From contig JAFURQ010000011.1 in NCBI GenBank assembly GCA_017471825.1, positions 124,001 through 188,000 of the forward strand: a stretch of DNA of 64,000 bases, written 5' to 3'. The position numbers were made by a program, and so were the translations under genes. This document shows positions 43,760-52,588 of this stretch, one piece after another. The notes beneath the pieces are model-generated. The model worked only from the letters and a program-made list of their open reading frames with translations. It did not search any database and was not told where the DNA came from. This DNA is from Clostridia bacterium. GTDB taxonomy: Bacteria; Bacillota; Clostridia; Oscillospirales; CAG-272. Position 1 is the stretch's first letter; each line of letters begins with the position of its first letter.

Positions 43760-44190
43760 TGCACATTCTCAAAATTTTAACCGAAAAAAGAAAAATCGGC
43801 GACATCGGAGAGCTCGCGGCGGCGCGCTACCTTCGCAAAAACGGGTATCGGGTAATACGCAGAAACTACGAGGCGCTCGGCTATGAAATAGATCTCATCG
43901 CCGAGAATCGCGAGGTGGTTGCCTTTATTGAGGTAAAGACGCGGACGGTATCGGAGGACGGCAATTCACTCGAGAGACGCCCTGCCGCATCGGTAACGCC
44001 CGAAAAGCAAGGGAAAATAATCCTGGCGGCGAAGTGGTTTCGCGGTGAATATCGCAAGGAACGTATGATGCGCTTCGATATAATCGAGGTTTACCTTGAC
44101 AAAAATAAAAAGGTGCAAAAAATAATGCACCTTGAATCCGCGTTTAACGGCAATACGGCTAAAACCGCGGTCCCGCGCGTCAGCCACTGA
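43759..44190 (+). CDS. yraN: YraN family endonuclease-like protein (UPF0102)
   Basis: A 143-residue protein with the nuclease-like core IGDIGELAAARYLRKNGY, NYEALGYEIDLIAEN and VVAFIEVKTRT, where the E, D and ExK residues fit an archaeal Holliday-junction-resolvase-type fold. Its cellular role is unproven. It is usually next to rnhB, as here. It lacks an SD of its own and is translated from the TAATG junction. The 145 bases after it hold only a small hairpin (GTAAAAAG/CTTTTTAC near 44258). Confidence 0.9.
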   Translation: MHILKILTEKRKIGDIGELAAARYLRKNGYRVIRRNYEALGYEIDLIAENREVVAFIEVKTRTVSEDGNSLERRPAASVTPEKQGKIILAAKWFRGEYRKERMMRFDIIEVYLDKNKKVQKIMHLESAFNGNTAKTAVPRVSH

Positions 44191-44335
44191 TATGTAAACT
44201 GCCCTACTTAAAAAACCGCCGCTTTCCCATCGGATGTGCTTGCAATTTTCCGTAAAAAGAATGCTTTTTACCGTAAGGCAGAGAGAAATCGACCTACGCG
44301 CAAGAGATATTCCGCTCTCTCACTCGGTCACTTTT

Positions 44336-44536
44336 TTAATACTCGCGCGACTTGAAGGTTGCGCACACGGTGCCTGATGAGCTTTTTGCGCTGTGAGGTC
44401 CAACACTTATCTTGCCGGCACAGCAGTCGCTTACGCCGTCGTGATAAACACAGTTCTGAACGTCACAGTCAATGCCCTTGATCTTCTGCTTTTTGCAGTT
44501 GTCACCGCATTCTGTTTGGTACTTCTTTTCTTCCAT
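44336..44536 (-). CDS. DUF1540 cysteine-rich protein
   Basis: A 66-residue protein with eight cysteines. The DUF1540 pattern IDCDVQNCVYHDGVSDCCAG-K then SVG, SSSGTVCATF is clear, probably binding a metal. A start further upstream is open, but ATG 44536 fits the family length; the site before it (AAAGAGAAAAG) is weak. It lies head to head with the phosphoesterase gene. Confidence 0.85.
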   Translation of the reverse strand: MEEKKYQTECGDNCKKQKIKGIDCDVQNCVYHDGVSDCCAGKISVGPHSAKSSSGTVCATFKSREY

Positions 44537-44622
44537 GCTTTTCTCTTTTCCGCAAGCTGATTGCTTGCATATTGATTTTGCGCAGAGAGAGGCGGAATTA
44601 TACACTTGATCGGAGAAAAAAT

Positions 44623-45354
44623 ATGTCAGTTTTCACAATTGCCGATCTTCATCTTTCCACGCTTGATTCAACGAACAAGTCAATGGAGGTCTTCGGCAAG
44701 AGATGGACGGATTATATAAATCGGCTTGAAGCCAATTGGCGCAGGCTTGTCACGTACGAGGATACCGTGATAATACCGGGAGATATTTCCTGGGCGCTTT
44801 CGCTTGATGAGGCGTTGTCCGACCTGAAATTCATAGATTCGTTGCCGGGGAAAAAGATTCTCGGCAAGGGAAACCACGATTTTTGGTGGTGTACTATGAA
44901 AAAACACGGTGAATTTTTCGAAAAAAACGAAATTAGAACGATTTCCTTCCTTTTCAACAACGCTCACGAGGTTGGAAAATTTATTATTGCGGGAACGCGC
45001 GGCTGGTATCACGACGAAAATGCCACAGGGGTTCCCGACAACACCGATTTTGACAAGCTCGTACGCCGCGAGGAGCAGCGACTGCGTCTGAGCCTTGAGG
45101 CCGCGATGAAAATAAAGGCGGAAAAGCCCGAGCTTGAAATTATAGTATTTATGCACTTCCCTCCCTTCTGGAACGGAAAGGCATCGGAGAATATCGTATC
45201 CGTGCTCAAGGAATACGGAATAGGCAAGGTTTATTTCGGTCACATACACGGCAATTACACCGTGCCCTCGGTATATGAGCACGAAGGGATAAAAATGTGC
45301 CTTGTTAGTGCCGACTATCTTGAATTTACGCCTAAAATCGTAAGTTGCGATTAA
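44623..45354 (+). CDS. calcineurin-like metallophosphoesterase
   Basis: A 243-residue protein with the metallophosphoesterase motifs ADLHLS (metal Asp/His), GDISW, GKGNHDFWW, FMHFPPFW and GHIHGNY, in order. The metal site is complete. Substrate unknown; relatives act on phosphodiesters or small phosphates. The ATG at 44623 follows GGAG by 7 bases; an upstream in-frame start lacks a ribosome site. Confidence 0.9.
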   Translation: MSVFTIADLHLSTLDSTNKSMEVFGKRWTDYINRLEANWRRLVTYEDTVIIPGDISWALSLDEALSDLKFIDSLPGKKILGKGNHDFWWCTMKKHGEFFEKNEIRTISFLFNNAHEVGKFIIAGTRGWYHDENATGVPDNTDFDKLVRREEQRLRLSLEAAMKIKAEKPELEIIVFMHFPPFWNGKASENIVSVLKEYGIGKVYFGHIHGNYTVPSVYEHEGIKMCLVSADYLEFTPKIVSCD

Positions 45355-45370
45355 AAAATTCCGAAATCCC

Positions 45371-45399
45371 TTGACAAAGCTTTTAATTTATTGTAGAAT
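45371..45399 (+). promoter_or_regulatory. promoter of tig-clpP-clpX
   Basis: TTGACA (45371-45376), 17-bp spacer, TAGAAT (45394-45399). Confidence 0.8.
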
Positions 45400-45456
45400 A
45401 TATCGGTTGAATTTTATAAACTAATAAATAATATATATCTTTTTGGAGGAAAAACA

Positions 45457-46734
45457 ATGAGCCTTGTTAAAAAGGAGCTTACCGAGAAGTCCGGCTTCGT
45501 TATGGAATTTTCGATAAGCAAGGAAGCTTTTGCAAAAGCAGAAAATGAAGCATACAAGAAGCAGGTTAAGAACATCACCGTTCCCGGCTTCAGAAAAGGA
45601 AAGGCACCCAAGAGCATCATCGAGAAGATGTACGGCAAGGGAGTATTCTTTGAGGATGCGGTTAACGCTTGCATTCCCGAGGCATACGAGGAGGCTGTTA
45701 AAGAGGCAGGACTGACCGTTGTCGGTATGCCCAAGTTCGACCTTGTTTCCGCGGAGGACGAGATCATACTCAAGGCTGAGGGCTTTGTAAAGCCTGAAGT
45801 AACCATCGAGGGCTACAAGGGCATCGAGGTTGAAAAGAAGGTTGCCGAGGTTACCGATGAGGACGTTGAGGCAGAGCTTACCCGCGCAAGAGAAAGAAAC
45901 GCAAGAACCGTTGAAATTACCGATAGACCCGCACAGCTTGGTGATATTGCAAACATCGACTACGAGGGCTCTGTTGACGGCGTAGCATTTGACGGCGGCA
46001 AGGGCGAGGGACACGACCTCAAGCTTGGCTCCGGCACATTCATCCCCGGCTTTGAGGATCAGATAGTCGGAAAGAGCGTTGGCGAGGAATTTGACGTTAA
46101 CGTAACCTTCCCCGAGGAGTATCATGCAAGCGAGCTTGCAGGCAAGGCGGCAGTTTTCAAGACCAAGCTCAACGCTATCAAGTTTGAGGAGCTTCCCGAG
46201 GCTGACGACGAGTTTGCAAAGGACGTATCGGAATTTGATACTCTTGATGAATATAAGGCAGACATCAGGGCTAAAATGGTAAAGAGAAACGAGGATAAGG
46301 CGCAGGCAGAGTTTGAAAACGCTCTTGCAGAGGCTCTTATGGAGAAGCTCGTTGCTGAAATTCCCGAGCCCATGTTCGAGGCTGAAACCGAGAATTTCAT
46401 CCGTGACTACGATTCCAGACTCAGACAGAACGGTCTTGACCTCGCTACTTACTTCAAGTACACCGGACTTGATCTTGACACCCTCCGCGCGCAGATGCGT
46501 CCTCAGGCTGAAAGACAGGTTAAGGTTCGCCTTGCTCTTGAAAAGATTGCAGAGCTTGAGGGTGTTACCGTTTCCGATGAGGATATTGAGGCTGAGTACA
46601 CCAGAATTTCCGAGGCTTATAACGTTCCCGTAGAGGAAGTAAAGCGTATGGTTGCAAAAGAGGATATCGAGGCTGACCTTCGCGTTGCTCGCGCTATGGA
46701 TATCGTTAAGGAAAACGCTGTTATTAAGGCTTAA
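45457..46734 (+). CDS. tig: trigger factor
   Basis: A 425-residue ribosome-bound chaperone and prolyl isomerase. The ribosome-binding loop is VPGFRKGKAPKS (about 43-54). The FKBP-type domain includes GDIANIDYEGSVDGVAFDGG, followed by the helical C-terminal chaperone arms. GGAGG lies 9 bases before the ATG. Tig, ClpP and ClpX are in the classic order. Confidence 0.96.
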   Translation: MSLVKKELTEKSGFVMEFSISKEAFAKAENEAYKKQVKNITVPGFRKGKAPKSIIEKMYGKGVFFEDAVNACIPEAYEEAVKEAGLTVVGMPKFDLVSAEDEIILKAEGFVKPEVTIEGYKGIEVEKKVAEVTDEDVEAELTRARERNARTVEITDRPAQLGDIANIDYEGSVDGVAFDGGKGEGHDLKLGSGTFIPGFEDQIVGKSVGEEFDVNVTFPEEYHASELAGKAAVFKTKLNAIKFEELPEADDEFAKDVSEFDTLDEYKADIRAKMVKRNEDKAQAEFENALAEALMEKLVAEIPEPMFEAETENFIRDYDSRLRQNGLDLATYFKYTGLDLDTLRAQMRPQAERQVKVRLALEKIAELEGVTVSDEDIEAEYTRISEAYNVPVEEVKRMVAKEDIEADLRVARAMDIVKENAVIKA

Positions 46735-46754
46735 TCCAAATAAATCACCACATC

Positions 46755-46797
46755 AGCCGACGGTCAGAGCTTTTGATTTTTTGACTGTCGGCTTTTT
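46755..46797 (+). terminator. intercistronic terminator between tig and clpP
   Basis: AGCCGACGGTCA pairs with TGACTGTCGGCT around a 15-base loop, then a T-run. No separate clpP promoter is obvious in the 30 bases that follow, so it may act as a partial stop. Confidence 0.75.
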
Positions 46798-46826
46798 GTA
46801 AAATTCACATAAGGAAGGAATTTACT

Positions 46827-47414
46827 ATGGCACTCGTACCGGTTGTCGTAGAGCAGACCTCACACGGTGAGCGCTCCTACGATATTTATTCTCGACTTTT
46901 GAACGACAGAATTATATTTCTCTCCGATGAGGTTAACGACGTTACGGCATCTCTTGTTGTGGCTCAGCTTCTCTACCTTGAGGCGCAGGACCCCGACAAG
47001 GATATCTATCTTTACATCAACAGCCCCGGTGGCTCTATCACCGCAGGTATGGCAATCTACGACACTATGAACTACATCAAATGTGACGTTTGCACGATAT
47101 GCGTAGGTATGGCGGCCTCGATGGGCGCATTTCTCCTCTCAAGCGGTGCAAAGGGCAAGAGAATGGCACTGCCCAACGCGGAGATAATGATACACCAGCC
47201 TCTCGGCGGAATGCAGGGTCAGGCAACCGACATAAAAATTCACGCAGACAGAATTATCAGAATCAAGGAAAAGCTTAACAAGCTCCTCGCAGAGCAGACC
47301 GGCAAGCCTCTCAAAACTATTGAGAAGGACACCGAAAGAGATAATTTTATGACTGCTGACGAAGCTCTTGCATACGGCCTTGTAGATAAAGTAATTACTA
47401 AAAAGGACATTTAA
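46827..47414 (+). CDS. clpP: ATP-dependent Clp protease proteolytic subunit
   Basis: A 195-residue serine protease. The catalytic triad is Ser98 (GMAASMGAF), His123 (MIHQPLGG) and Asp172 (TERDNFM). [18 protein letters not shown] forms the oxyanion region. AGGAAGGAA precedes the ATG. It pairs with ClpX 3 bases downstream. Confidence 0.97.
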   Translation: MALVPVVVEQTSHGERSYDIYSRLLNDRIIFLSDEVNDVTASLVVAQLLYLEAQDPDKDIYLYINSPGGSITAGMAIYDTMNYIKCDVCTICVGMAASMGAFLLSSGAKGKRMALPNAEIMIHQPLGGMQGQATDIKIHADRIIRIKEKLNKLLAEQTGKPLKTIEKDTERDNFMTADEALAYGLVDKVITKKDI

Positions 47415-47417
47415 TCA

Positions 47418-48725
47418 ATGGCAGAAAACAGAACTCCGGAGACTCGTTCTCGTTCCTGCTCCTTCTGTGGACGCGACGAGAAGGAGGTTACCGTGCTTAT
47501 TCCGTCAAGAGATGGAAAAAGCTATATATGCGACAGCTGTATAAACGTTTGTGCCGAGTTTTTGGATGAGCAATTTATGCCCGCGCTTCACGGTGAGGCA
47601 GATGAGGAGCTGACCCTCGAAACACTTCCCCGCCCCAAAGAAATCAAGGCTATGCTCGACGAATACGTCATAGGTCAGGACGGTGCGAAGCTCGCACTCT
47701 CGGTTGCGGTTTATAACCACTACAAGAGAATTCTGATTCTTGACGAGGCGGCGAAGGGTCGCCGCACAAGGCGTAAGGTTGAGGAGAGCGAAAAGATCGA
47801 CGAGGTTGAGATTCAGAAATCGAACGTTCTTCTTCTCGGCCCTACGGGTGTGGGAAAAACGTATATTGCACAAACTCTGGCAAAAAGCTTCAAGGTTCCC
47901 TTTGCGATAGCCGATGCCACCACTCTTACCGAGGCGGGATACGTTGGTGAGGACGTTGAAAACATTCTTTTGAGGCTTATTCAGGCGGCGGATTACGACG
48001 TAGAGCGCGCGGAGCGCGGAATTATCTATATTGATGAAATAGATAAGATTTCACGCAAGGGCGAAAACCGCTCTATTACCCGTGACGTATCAGGCGAGGG
48101 CGTACAGCAGGCCTTGCTTAAAATTCTTGAGGGTACGACGGCAAACGTGCCTCCGCAGGGCGGCAGAAAGCATCCGAATCAGGAATTTATTCAGATAAAC
48201 ACAAAAAACATACTCTTCATTTGCGGCGGTGCATTTGACGGAATTGAATCCATCATTGAACAGCGTAAGGGCAACCAGCAGATAGGCTTTTCGACCGAGA
48301 AGATAACCAAAAAAGAAAAGGTCGAAAGGGGCGTTTATAAGGACGTTGAGGCTCACGACGTTGTTAAATACGGTATAATTCCCGAGCTGGTAGGCCGTCT
48401 GCCCGTTATCGTGGCGCTCGACAATCTTGACGAATCGGCGCTTGTCAGAATACTTAAGGAGCCCAAAAACGCCGTTTACAAGCAGTACCAGCGACTGTTT
48501 GAGATGGACGGTATTGAGCTTGAATTTGAGGATGATGCTTTCGTTGCGATTGCGCATCTTGCAATTGAGAGAAATACGGGTGCGCGCGGACTCCGCTCCA
48601 TAATCGAGAGCATTATGATGACTCCCATGTATGAGCTTCCCGGCAGAGATGATATTGCCAAGGTTACCGTAACCGCAGGCTTTGTCAAGGGCGAGGAAGA
48701 ATTAAAAATTACACTCAAGGAATAA
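47418..48725 (+). CDS. clpX: Clp protease ATP-binding subunit ClpX
   Basis: A 435-residue AAA+ unfoldase. The N-terminal zinc-binding domain has C14, C17, C38 and C41, Walker A is GPTGVGKT (141-148), and pore and sensor motifs such as [15 protein letters not shown] and GLRSIIE follow. It feeds ClpP. A strong terminator follows at once. Confidence 0.97.
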   Translation: MAENRTPETRSRSCSFCGRDEKEVTVLIPSRDGKSYICDSCINVCAEFLDEQFMPALHGEADEELTLETLPRPKEIKAMLDEYVIGQDGAKLALSVAVYNHYKRILILDEAAKGRRTRRKVEESEKIDEVEIQKSNVLLLGPTGVGKTYIAQTLAKSFKVPFAIADATTLTEAGYVGEDVENILLRLIQAADYDVERAERGIIYIDEIDKISRKGENRSITRDVSGEGVQQALLKILEGTTANVPPQGGRKHPNQEFIQINTKNILFICGGAFDGIESIIEQRKGNQQIGFSTEKITKKEKVERGVYKDVEAHDVVKYGIIPELVGRLPVIVALDNLDESALVRILKEPKNAVYKQYQRLFEMDGIELEFEDDAFVAIAHLAIERNTGARGLRSIIESIMMTPMYELPGRDDIAKVTVTAGFVKGEEELKITLKE

Positions 48726-48757
48726 AAAAACAGGTGCCACGCGGCACCTGTTTTTTG
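48725..48757. terminator. terminator between clpX and the AraC gene
   Basis: AAAAAACAGGTGCC pairs with GGCACCTGTTTTTT across a 4-base loop, bidirectional. Confidence 0.92.
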
Positions 48758-48758
48758 T

Positions 48759-49673
48759 TTATACGGTAGATTTGCGGTAAGCAAGGGGGCTGACACCCAT
48801 ATACTGCTTGAATATCTTGTGAAAATAGTTGGGGTTGCAGAAGCCGACCTCATCGGCTATTTCAGCCATTGACATCTTGGTGTCAAAAAGGAGAACCATT
48901 GCCCTGTTTACACGCAAGCCGTTTATGTAATCTATCGGCGTTTTGCCTATCGAATCTCTGAACATTTTCGTGAAATAATCGGGAGAAACGGTTATCATAT
49001 CAGCGAGCTTTTCCACGTATATTTTTTCACAGTAATGCTCGGATATGAATGTGATTACGGGGGCAAGGCGGAGGACGTTGTGGTAGATGTTCTTTGCGTT
49101 TTCCTTGGCATAGGAAGCTGTGGGAAGATCGTCGAAAAGTGTTTCGTTGGGGTCGTTTCCCTCGCATTCGTCGGTATCCGTGTCAAATTTTGAGCCGCAA
49201 TAGTAACGAAGAAGCGCGGTTACCATACGGTAAATATTTGCTCTGATGGGTAGCTTATAGCAAATATCCTTTGATACGTATTCATCGTACGACTCCGACA
49301 TATACAGAGAGAGCGTGGAATAGATGGGCGAGCCCTTTTTGAAAAGAGAAACTCTGTTTTTCGACTGAACGTCGAACATATAGAAAATCTCCTCATCGAA
49401 GTTTTCCATATTGTCTATGATGATGGACGAATCAAAATTTATGCCGCGGAGCGATGCAGATTCGGACACTGCATCCACGCGATAAACCGAATTCGGAGGG
49501 ATATAAAGAAAATCTCCCGCGGTAGCCTTTAAAAGCTGCGTTCCTATCTGAACGTTTACAGTACCGGACATAATCTCGATTATCTGCATCAAGCTCTCGC
49601 TTATTGCGGAATTAATCAATCTGCCCTCGCCGCTCACGGCGTACATTTTGAAGGGAAACTTATAGTTGCTCAT
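48759..49673 (-). CDS. AraC family transcriptional regulator
   Basis: A 304-residue regulator. An N-terminal cupin-like ligand domain includes IMSGTVNVQIGTQLLKATAG and DFLYIPPNSVYRVDAV. The two C-terminal HTH units are VEKLADMITVSPDYFTKMF and MAEIADEVGFCNPNYFHKIF, followed by GVSPLAYRKS. The ligand is unknown; AraC cupins usually sense sugars. It is the last gene behind two CobW GTPases, 27 bases downstream, so a link to metal status is possible. Confidence 0.85.
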   Translation of the reverse strand: MSNYKFPFKMYAVSGEGRLINSAISESLMQIIEIMSGTVNVQIGTQLLKATAGDFLYIPPNSVYRVDAVSESASLRGINFDSSIIIDNMENFDEEIFYMFDVQSKNRVSLFKKGSPIYSTLSLYMSESYDEYVSKDICYKLPIRANIYRMVTALLRYYCGSKFDTDTDECEGNDPNETLFDDLPTASYAKENAKNIYHNVLRLAPVITFISEHYCEKIYVEKLADMITVSPDYFTKMFRDSIGKTPIDYINGLRVNRAMVLLFDTKMSMAEIADEVGFCNPNYFHKIFKQYMGVSPLAYRKSTV

Positions 49674-49700
49674 ACCTTACCTCAAAATTAAAAAGTAAAA

Positions 49701-50642
49701 TCAATAGAAGGTTGCGACTTCCTGCTGGGGCTTCTCTGCCGGCTCGATTTTCTCAACCGTAAGAACGGGACCCTTTCCCTGATATAGCTTGGAATATTCC
49801 TCGGAGAGCGTGCCCTCGACCGTTACCCAATCGCGAGTTTTGATTTTAAGTCCGCACGTTCCCTTGGCGACGACACCGCGGTATGCTATATCGTCCTGAC
49901 AGCAGGTCATTATATGCCTGCCTATCGCAAAATGGGAGGCAGGGAGTGCGGAATCGGTGGCACAGATGCCCTTGAAGCGTACCCTTTTGCCCTTATACTT
50001 ATCGAATTCCTCGGTCATATCGCGATAGAATATAGCAAAATCCTCGTCGGATATTTCGATAATCGGCGCATTAATATCAAAGGGGAGCGGATCCTCGATT
50101 TCGTCGAGCTCGACCTCGCCGTTTTTATCCTCGTATATTATCTTCGCGCCGCGTGATACGCCTCTTACAAGCTTGTGAAGGGCTTCCTTATCGGTTTTTG
50201 AATCTGTGCGGTTAAAGAAAACGAGCTCACAGCTGGAGAGCTTGTCCACAACAAGCTGGCGCATATTTGCGTTGTAAGTAAGAATAGTTGTGGAATCTGC
50301 AATAAATATTTCCTGAAATACCGTCCAATCGGGCGGAAGCGAGCTGTAAAGACGGTCAAGAGCCCACATTCCGTTATATTCTATGAATATAATATTTGCT
50401 CCGGAGCGCTTTTGCATAGCATTCAGGCGGTCAGGAGTGATGAGCTGCTCCTCATCAAACGAGGCAAAGGACACGTTGGAGCCGAGCATATCGGGGGTGA
50501 TTTCCTCGATTCCTTCCTCACAGCTTATCAGAAGGATTTTTCTTATACCGTCGTTGAAGTCGGAGTCGCGCATTGTTTCGGTAATGAACTGCGTTTTTCC
50601 CGCTTCAAGAAAGCCTGTAAAAAGATATACTACCGTTTCCAT
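49701..50642 (-). CDS. CobW-like GTPase fused to a YcgQ/TIGR03943-type domain
   Basis: A 313-residue protein. The N-terminal ~180 residues are a G3E GTPase with P-loop GFLEAGKT (9-16), IFIEYNG and FFNRTDS in the NKxD position; the CxCC metal motif of true CobW metallochaperones is missing. The C-terminal ~115 residues resemble the tail of YcgQ-type proteins (TIGR03943): KGKRVRFKGI, FAIGRHIMTCCQDDI, RDWVTVEGTL and a final Pro/Lys-rich strand. In Bacillus YcgQ, YcgR and YciC answer to zinc limitation. Its ATG overlaps the stop of the upstream CobW gene by one base. Confidence 0.72.
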   Translation of the reverse strand: METVVYLFTGFLEAGKTQFITETMRDSDFNDGIRKILLISCEEGIEEITPDMLGSNVSFASFDEEQLITPDRLNAMQKRSGANIIFIEYNGMWALDRLYSSLPPDWTVFQEIFIADSTTILTYNANMRQLVVDKLSSCELVFFNRTDSKTDKEALHKLVRGVSRGAKIIYEDKNGEVELDEIEDPLPFDINAPIIEISDEDFAIFYRDMTEEFDKYKGKRVRFKGICATDSALPASHFAIGRHIMTCCQDDIAYRGVVAKGTCGLKIKTRDWVTVEGTLSEEYSKLYQGKGPVLTVEKIEPAEKPQQEVATFY

Positions 50643-51772
50643 TAAACTCCAATAAGCTCCTTGATTTTTTCTTTATTGATGCCGGAGCCGATAACACAGA
50701 GTCTGCCGATAACCGATGCCGAGCCGTATCTGATATCCGCCTCTCCGGGAACGTAGTCAAAATGGAGCCATCTGCCGCCGTCTGCCGCTACTATTCCCTT
50801 GGCACGAAGAATCATACCGTAATCGGAGCCCTCGTCGAACTCCTCAAGGATATTCTTGAGCATATCCTCGGTAAATATCTTGCTGGTTTCTACTCCAAAG
50901 CTGGCAAATACCTCATCGGCGTGATGGTGATGGTGGTCGTGACAGCCGCAGGTGCAGTGCTCGTCGTGCTCGTCATGGTCGTGATGATGCTCGTGGTCGT
51001 GGCAACCGCAGGTGCAATGCTCGTCATGCTCATCGTGGTCGTGATGATGATGCTCGTGCTCATGCTCGTGGTCGTGACAGCCGCAGGTACAGTGCTCGTC
51101 GTGCTCGTCATGGTCGTGATGATGGCAATGATGGTGGTGATGCTCGTGCTCGAGCTTTTCAAGCTCCTTCTCGAGAGTGTCTCCCTCCTCCATTGCTGAA
51201 AGGATTTCCTTTCCGTCTATAGAATTCCACGGAGTTGTTACGATAACCGCAGAGGCATTGTGCTCGCGGACGAGCTTAACCGCCTCCTCTACTCTTTCAC
51301 CTTTTGCAGTGTCTGTATGAGAGAGGATTACCGAGGATGCGTTTTCTATCTGGTCGTTGAAGAATTCACCGAAATTCTTCATATACATCTTGCATTTGCC
51401 TGCATCGACAACCGTGGTATAGCAATTCAGCTTTGCGGTTTCGGTTTCAACACCGCGCACCGCGCGGATAACGTCTGAAAGCTTACCGACTCCCGAGGGC
51501 TCGATAATTACTCTGTCGGGATTGTACTGCTCAAATACCTGTGAAAGCGCTTTCGCAAAATCACCTACAAGAGAACAGCAGATGCAGCCCGAGTTCATTT
51601 CGGTTATTTCGATTCCCGCATCCTTGAGGAATCCGCCGTCGATACCGATTTCGCCGAATTCGTTTTCAATAAGGACAACCTTCTCACCTGCGTAGGCCTC
51701 CTTCAAGAGCTTTTTTATAAGTGTAGTTTTTCCTGCTCCGAGAAAGCCGGAAAATATATCAATTTTCGTCAT
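50642..51772 (-). CDS. CobW/ZNG1-family metallochaperone GTPase with His-rich repeats
   Basis: A 376-residue G3E GTPase. It has P-loop GFLGAGKT (9-16), the metal motif GCICC (Cys63, 65, 66), EPSG and a degenerate NKxD read as SHTD. A loop at about 210-290 carries three near-identical units of the form HDHDEHDEHCTCGCHDHEH between His runs, giving dozens of His and Cys ligands. The C-terminal CobW domain follows. Such proteins hand zinc or another metal to client enzymes. ATG 51772 fits the family; a GTG seven codons upstream overlaps a GGAGG. An ideal promoter lies about 45 bases before the start. Confidence 0.88.
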   Translation of the reverse strand: MTKIDIFSGFLGAGKTTLIKKLLKEAYAGEKVVLIENEFGEIGIDGGFLKDAGIEITEMNSGCICCSLVGDFAKALSQVFEQYNPDRVIIEPSGVGKLSDVIRAVRGVETETAKLNCYTTVVDAGKCKMYMKNFGEFFNDQIENASSVILSHTDTAKGERVEEAVKLVREHNASAVIVTTPWNSIDGKEILSAMEEGDTLEKELEKLEHEHHHHHCHHHDHDEHDEHCTCGCHDHEHEHEHHHHDHDEHDEHCTCGCHDHEHHHDHDEHDEHCTCGCHDHHHHHADEVFASFGVETSKIFTEDMLKNILEEFDEGSDYGMILRAKGIVAADGGRWLHFDYVPGEADIRYGSASVIGRLCVIGSGINKEKIKELIGV

Positions 51773-51818
51773 AGCGTTTATGCCTTGCGGCACACCTCCA
51801 AATTTTATTTTGAATTAT

Positions 51819-51847
51819 ATTATACTATACATTTCCCGAAAAGTCAA
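51819..51847 (-). promoter_or_regulatory. promoter of the CobW-CobW-AraC operon
   Basis: Minus-strand TTGACT (51842-51847), 17-bp spacer, TATAAT (51819-51824). No clear Zur or Fur box is seen. Confidence 0.8.
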
Positions 51848-51903
51848 GGCTGAATGGGCAAGATTTCAGGGTTTTTATACACAAAAACCGCTTGTGAGGC
51901 TTT

Positions 51904-52383
51904 TTATCCTCTTTCAAAGCTCATTCCCTCAAAGCCGGATTGTCTTAGCACCTCGTAAACGGCTATTGCAACCGAGTTTGAAAGGTTATGACAGCGCAGA
52001 GTTGGAAGCATCGGTATTCTTACGCAGCGCTCGGGGTTGGCTCGCACAAGCTCATCGGGGAGTCCGACCGATTCCCTGCCGAAAACGAGATATGCACCGT
52101 CGGGATACTCAATATCTGCGTAGCATATACTTCCCTTTGCTGTGAAAAAATACAGCTGTGCGTCGGGATTCCTCGCGAGAAAATCCTCGTAATCGTCGTA
52201 ATAGGTTACGTCGAGCTTGTCCCAATAATCAAGCCCTGCTCGCTTCAGATGCTTGTCGGTTATCTCGAAACCGAAAGGACGTATCATATGTAATGCGGCG
52301 CCCGTTACTGCGGCAGTGCGGGAGATATTACCGGTATTCTGCGGTATTTCCGGGGCGTAGAGAACTATATTTATTTTCTTCAT
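51904..52383 (-). CDS. trmL: tRNA 2'-O-methyltransferase TrmL
   Basis: A 159-residue SPOUT methyltransferase that modifies the wobble base of tRNA-Leu isoacceptors. Motifs PEIPQNTGNISRT, LVFGRESVGLP and RIPMLPTLRCHNLSNSVAI form the trefoil-knot SAM site. It is short, as TrmL should be. The tRNA-Leu(CAA) at 9.4 kb would be a substrate class. Confidence 0.95.
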   Translation of the reverse strand: MKKINIVLYAPEIPQNTGNISRTAAVTGAALHMIRPFGFEITDKHLKRAGLDYWDKLDVTYYDDYEDFLARNPDAQLYFFTAKGSICYADIEYPDGAYLVFGRESVGLPDELVRANPERCVRIPMLPTLRCHNLSNSVAIAVYEVLRQSGFEGMSFERG

Positions 52384-52415
52384 CCTGTCTATCCTTTACA
52401 AAAGTTATTTAAATT

Positions 52416-52444
52416 ATTATACAACAGAAAAACGGGAAAATCAA
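52416..52444 (-). promoter_or_regulatory. promoter of trmL
   Basis: Minus-strand TTGATT (52439-52444), 17-bp spacer, TATAAT (52416-52421). Confidence 0.78.
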
Positions 52445-52525
52445 GGAGTGAGGTGCCATAATAAGTACGCGTACAAAAATATTTTTAAATATTTACATTT
52501 TGCTCTTTATTTTTCGCCTCGCGTG

Positions 52526-52534
52526 TGCTATAAT
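52526..52534 (+). promoter_or_regulatory. extended -10 element before secA
   Basis: TGCTATAAT (52526-52534) is an extended -10 element with a perfect TATAAT. The -35 region (TTTATT) is poor, so the TG extension probably matters. The leader to the secA ATG is about 48 bases. Confidence 0.6.
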
Positions 52535-52588
52535 TATATAAATATTATTATAATCGCGTATTATGCGCGTTTAAAAAGGAGACACGAA

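Noticed and set aside
50890..51162. Short regular repeats that could suggest a CRISPR array
   Set aside because: The repeats encode in-frame His/Cys-rich units of a CobW protein, lack spacer structure and have no cas genes nearby.
51780..51860. Zur box in the CobW promoter
   Set aside because: The region is AT-rich with a partial palindrome, but it does not match the known TCGTAAT-type Zur site.
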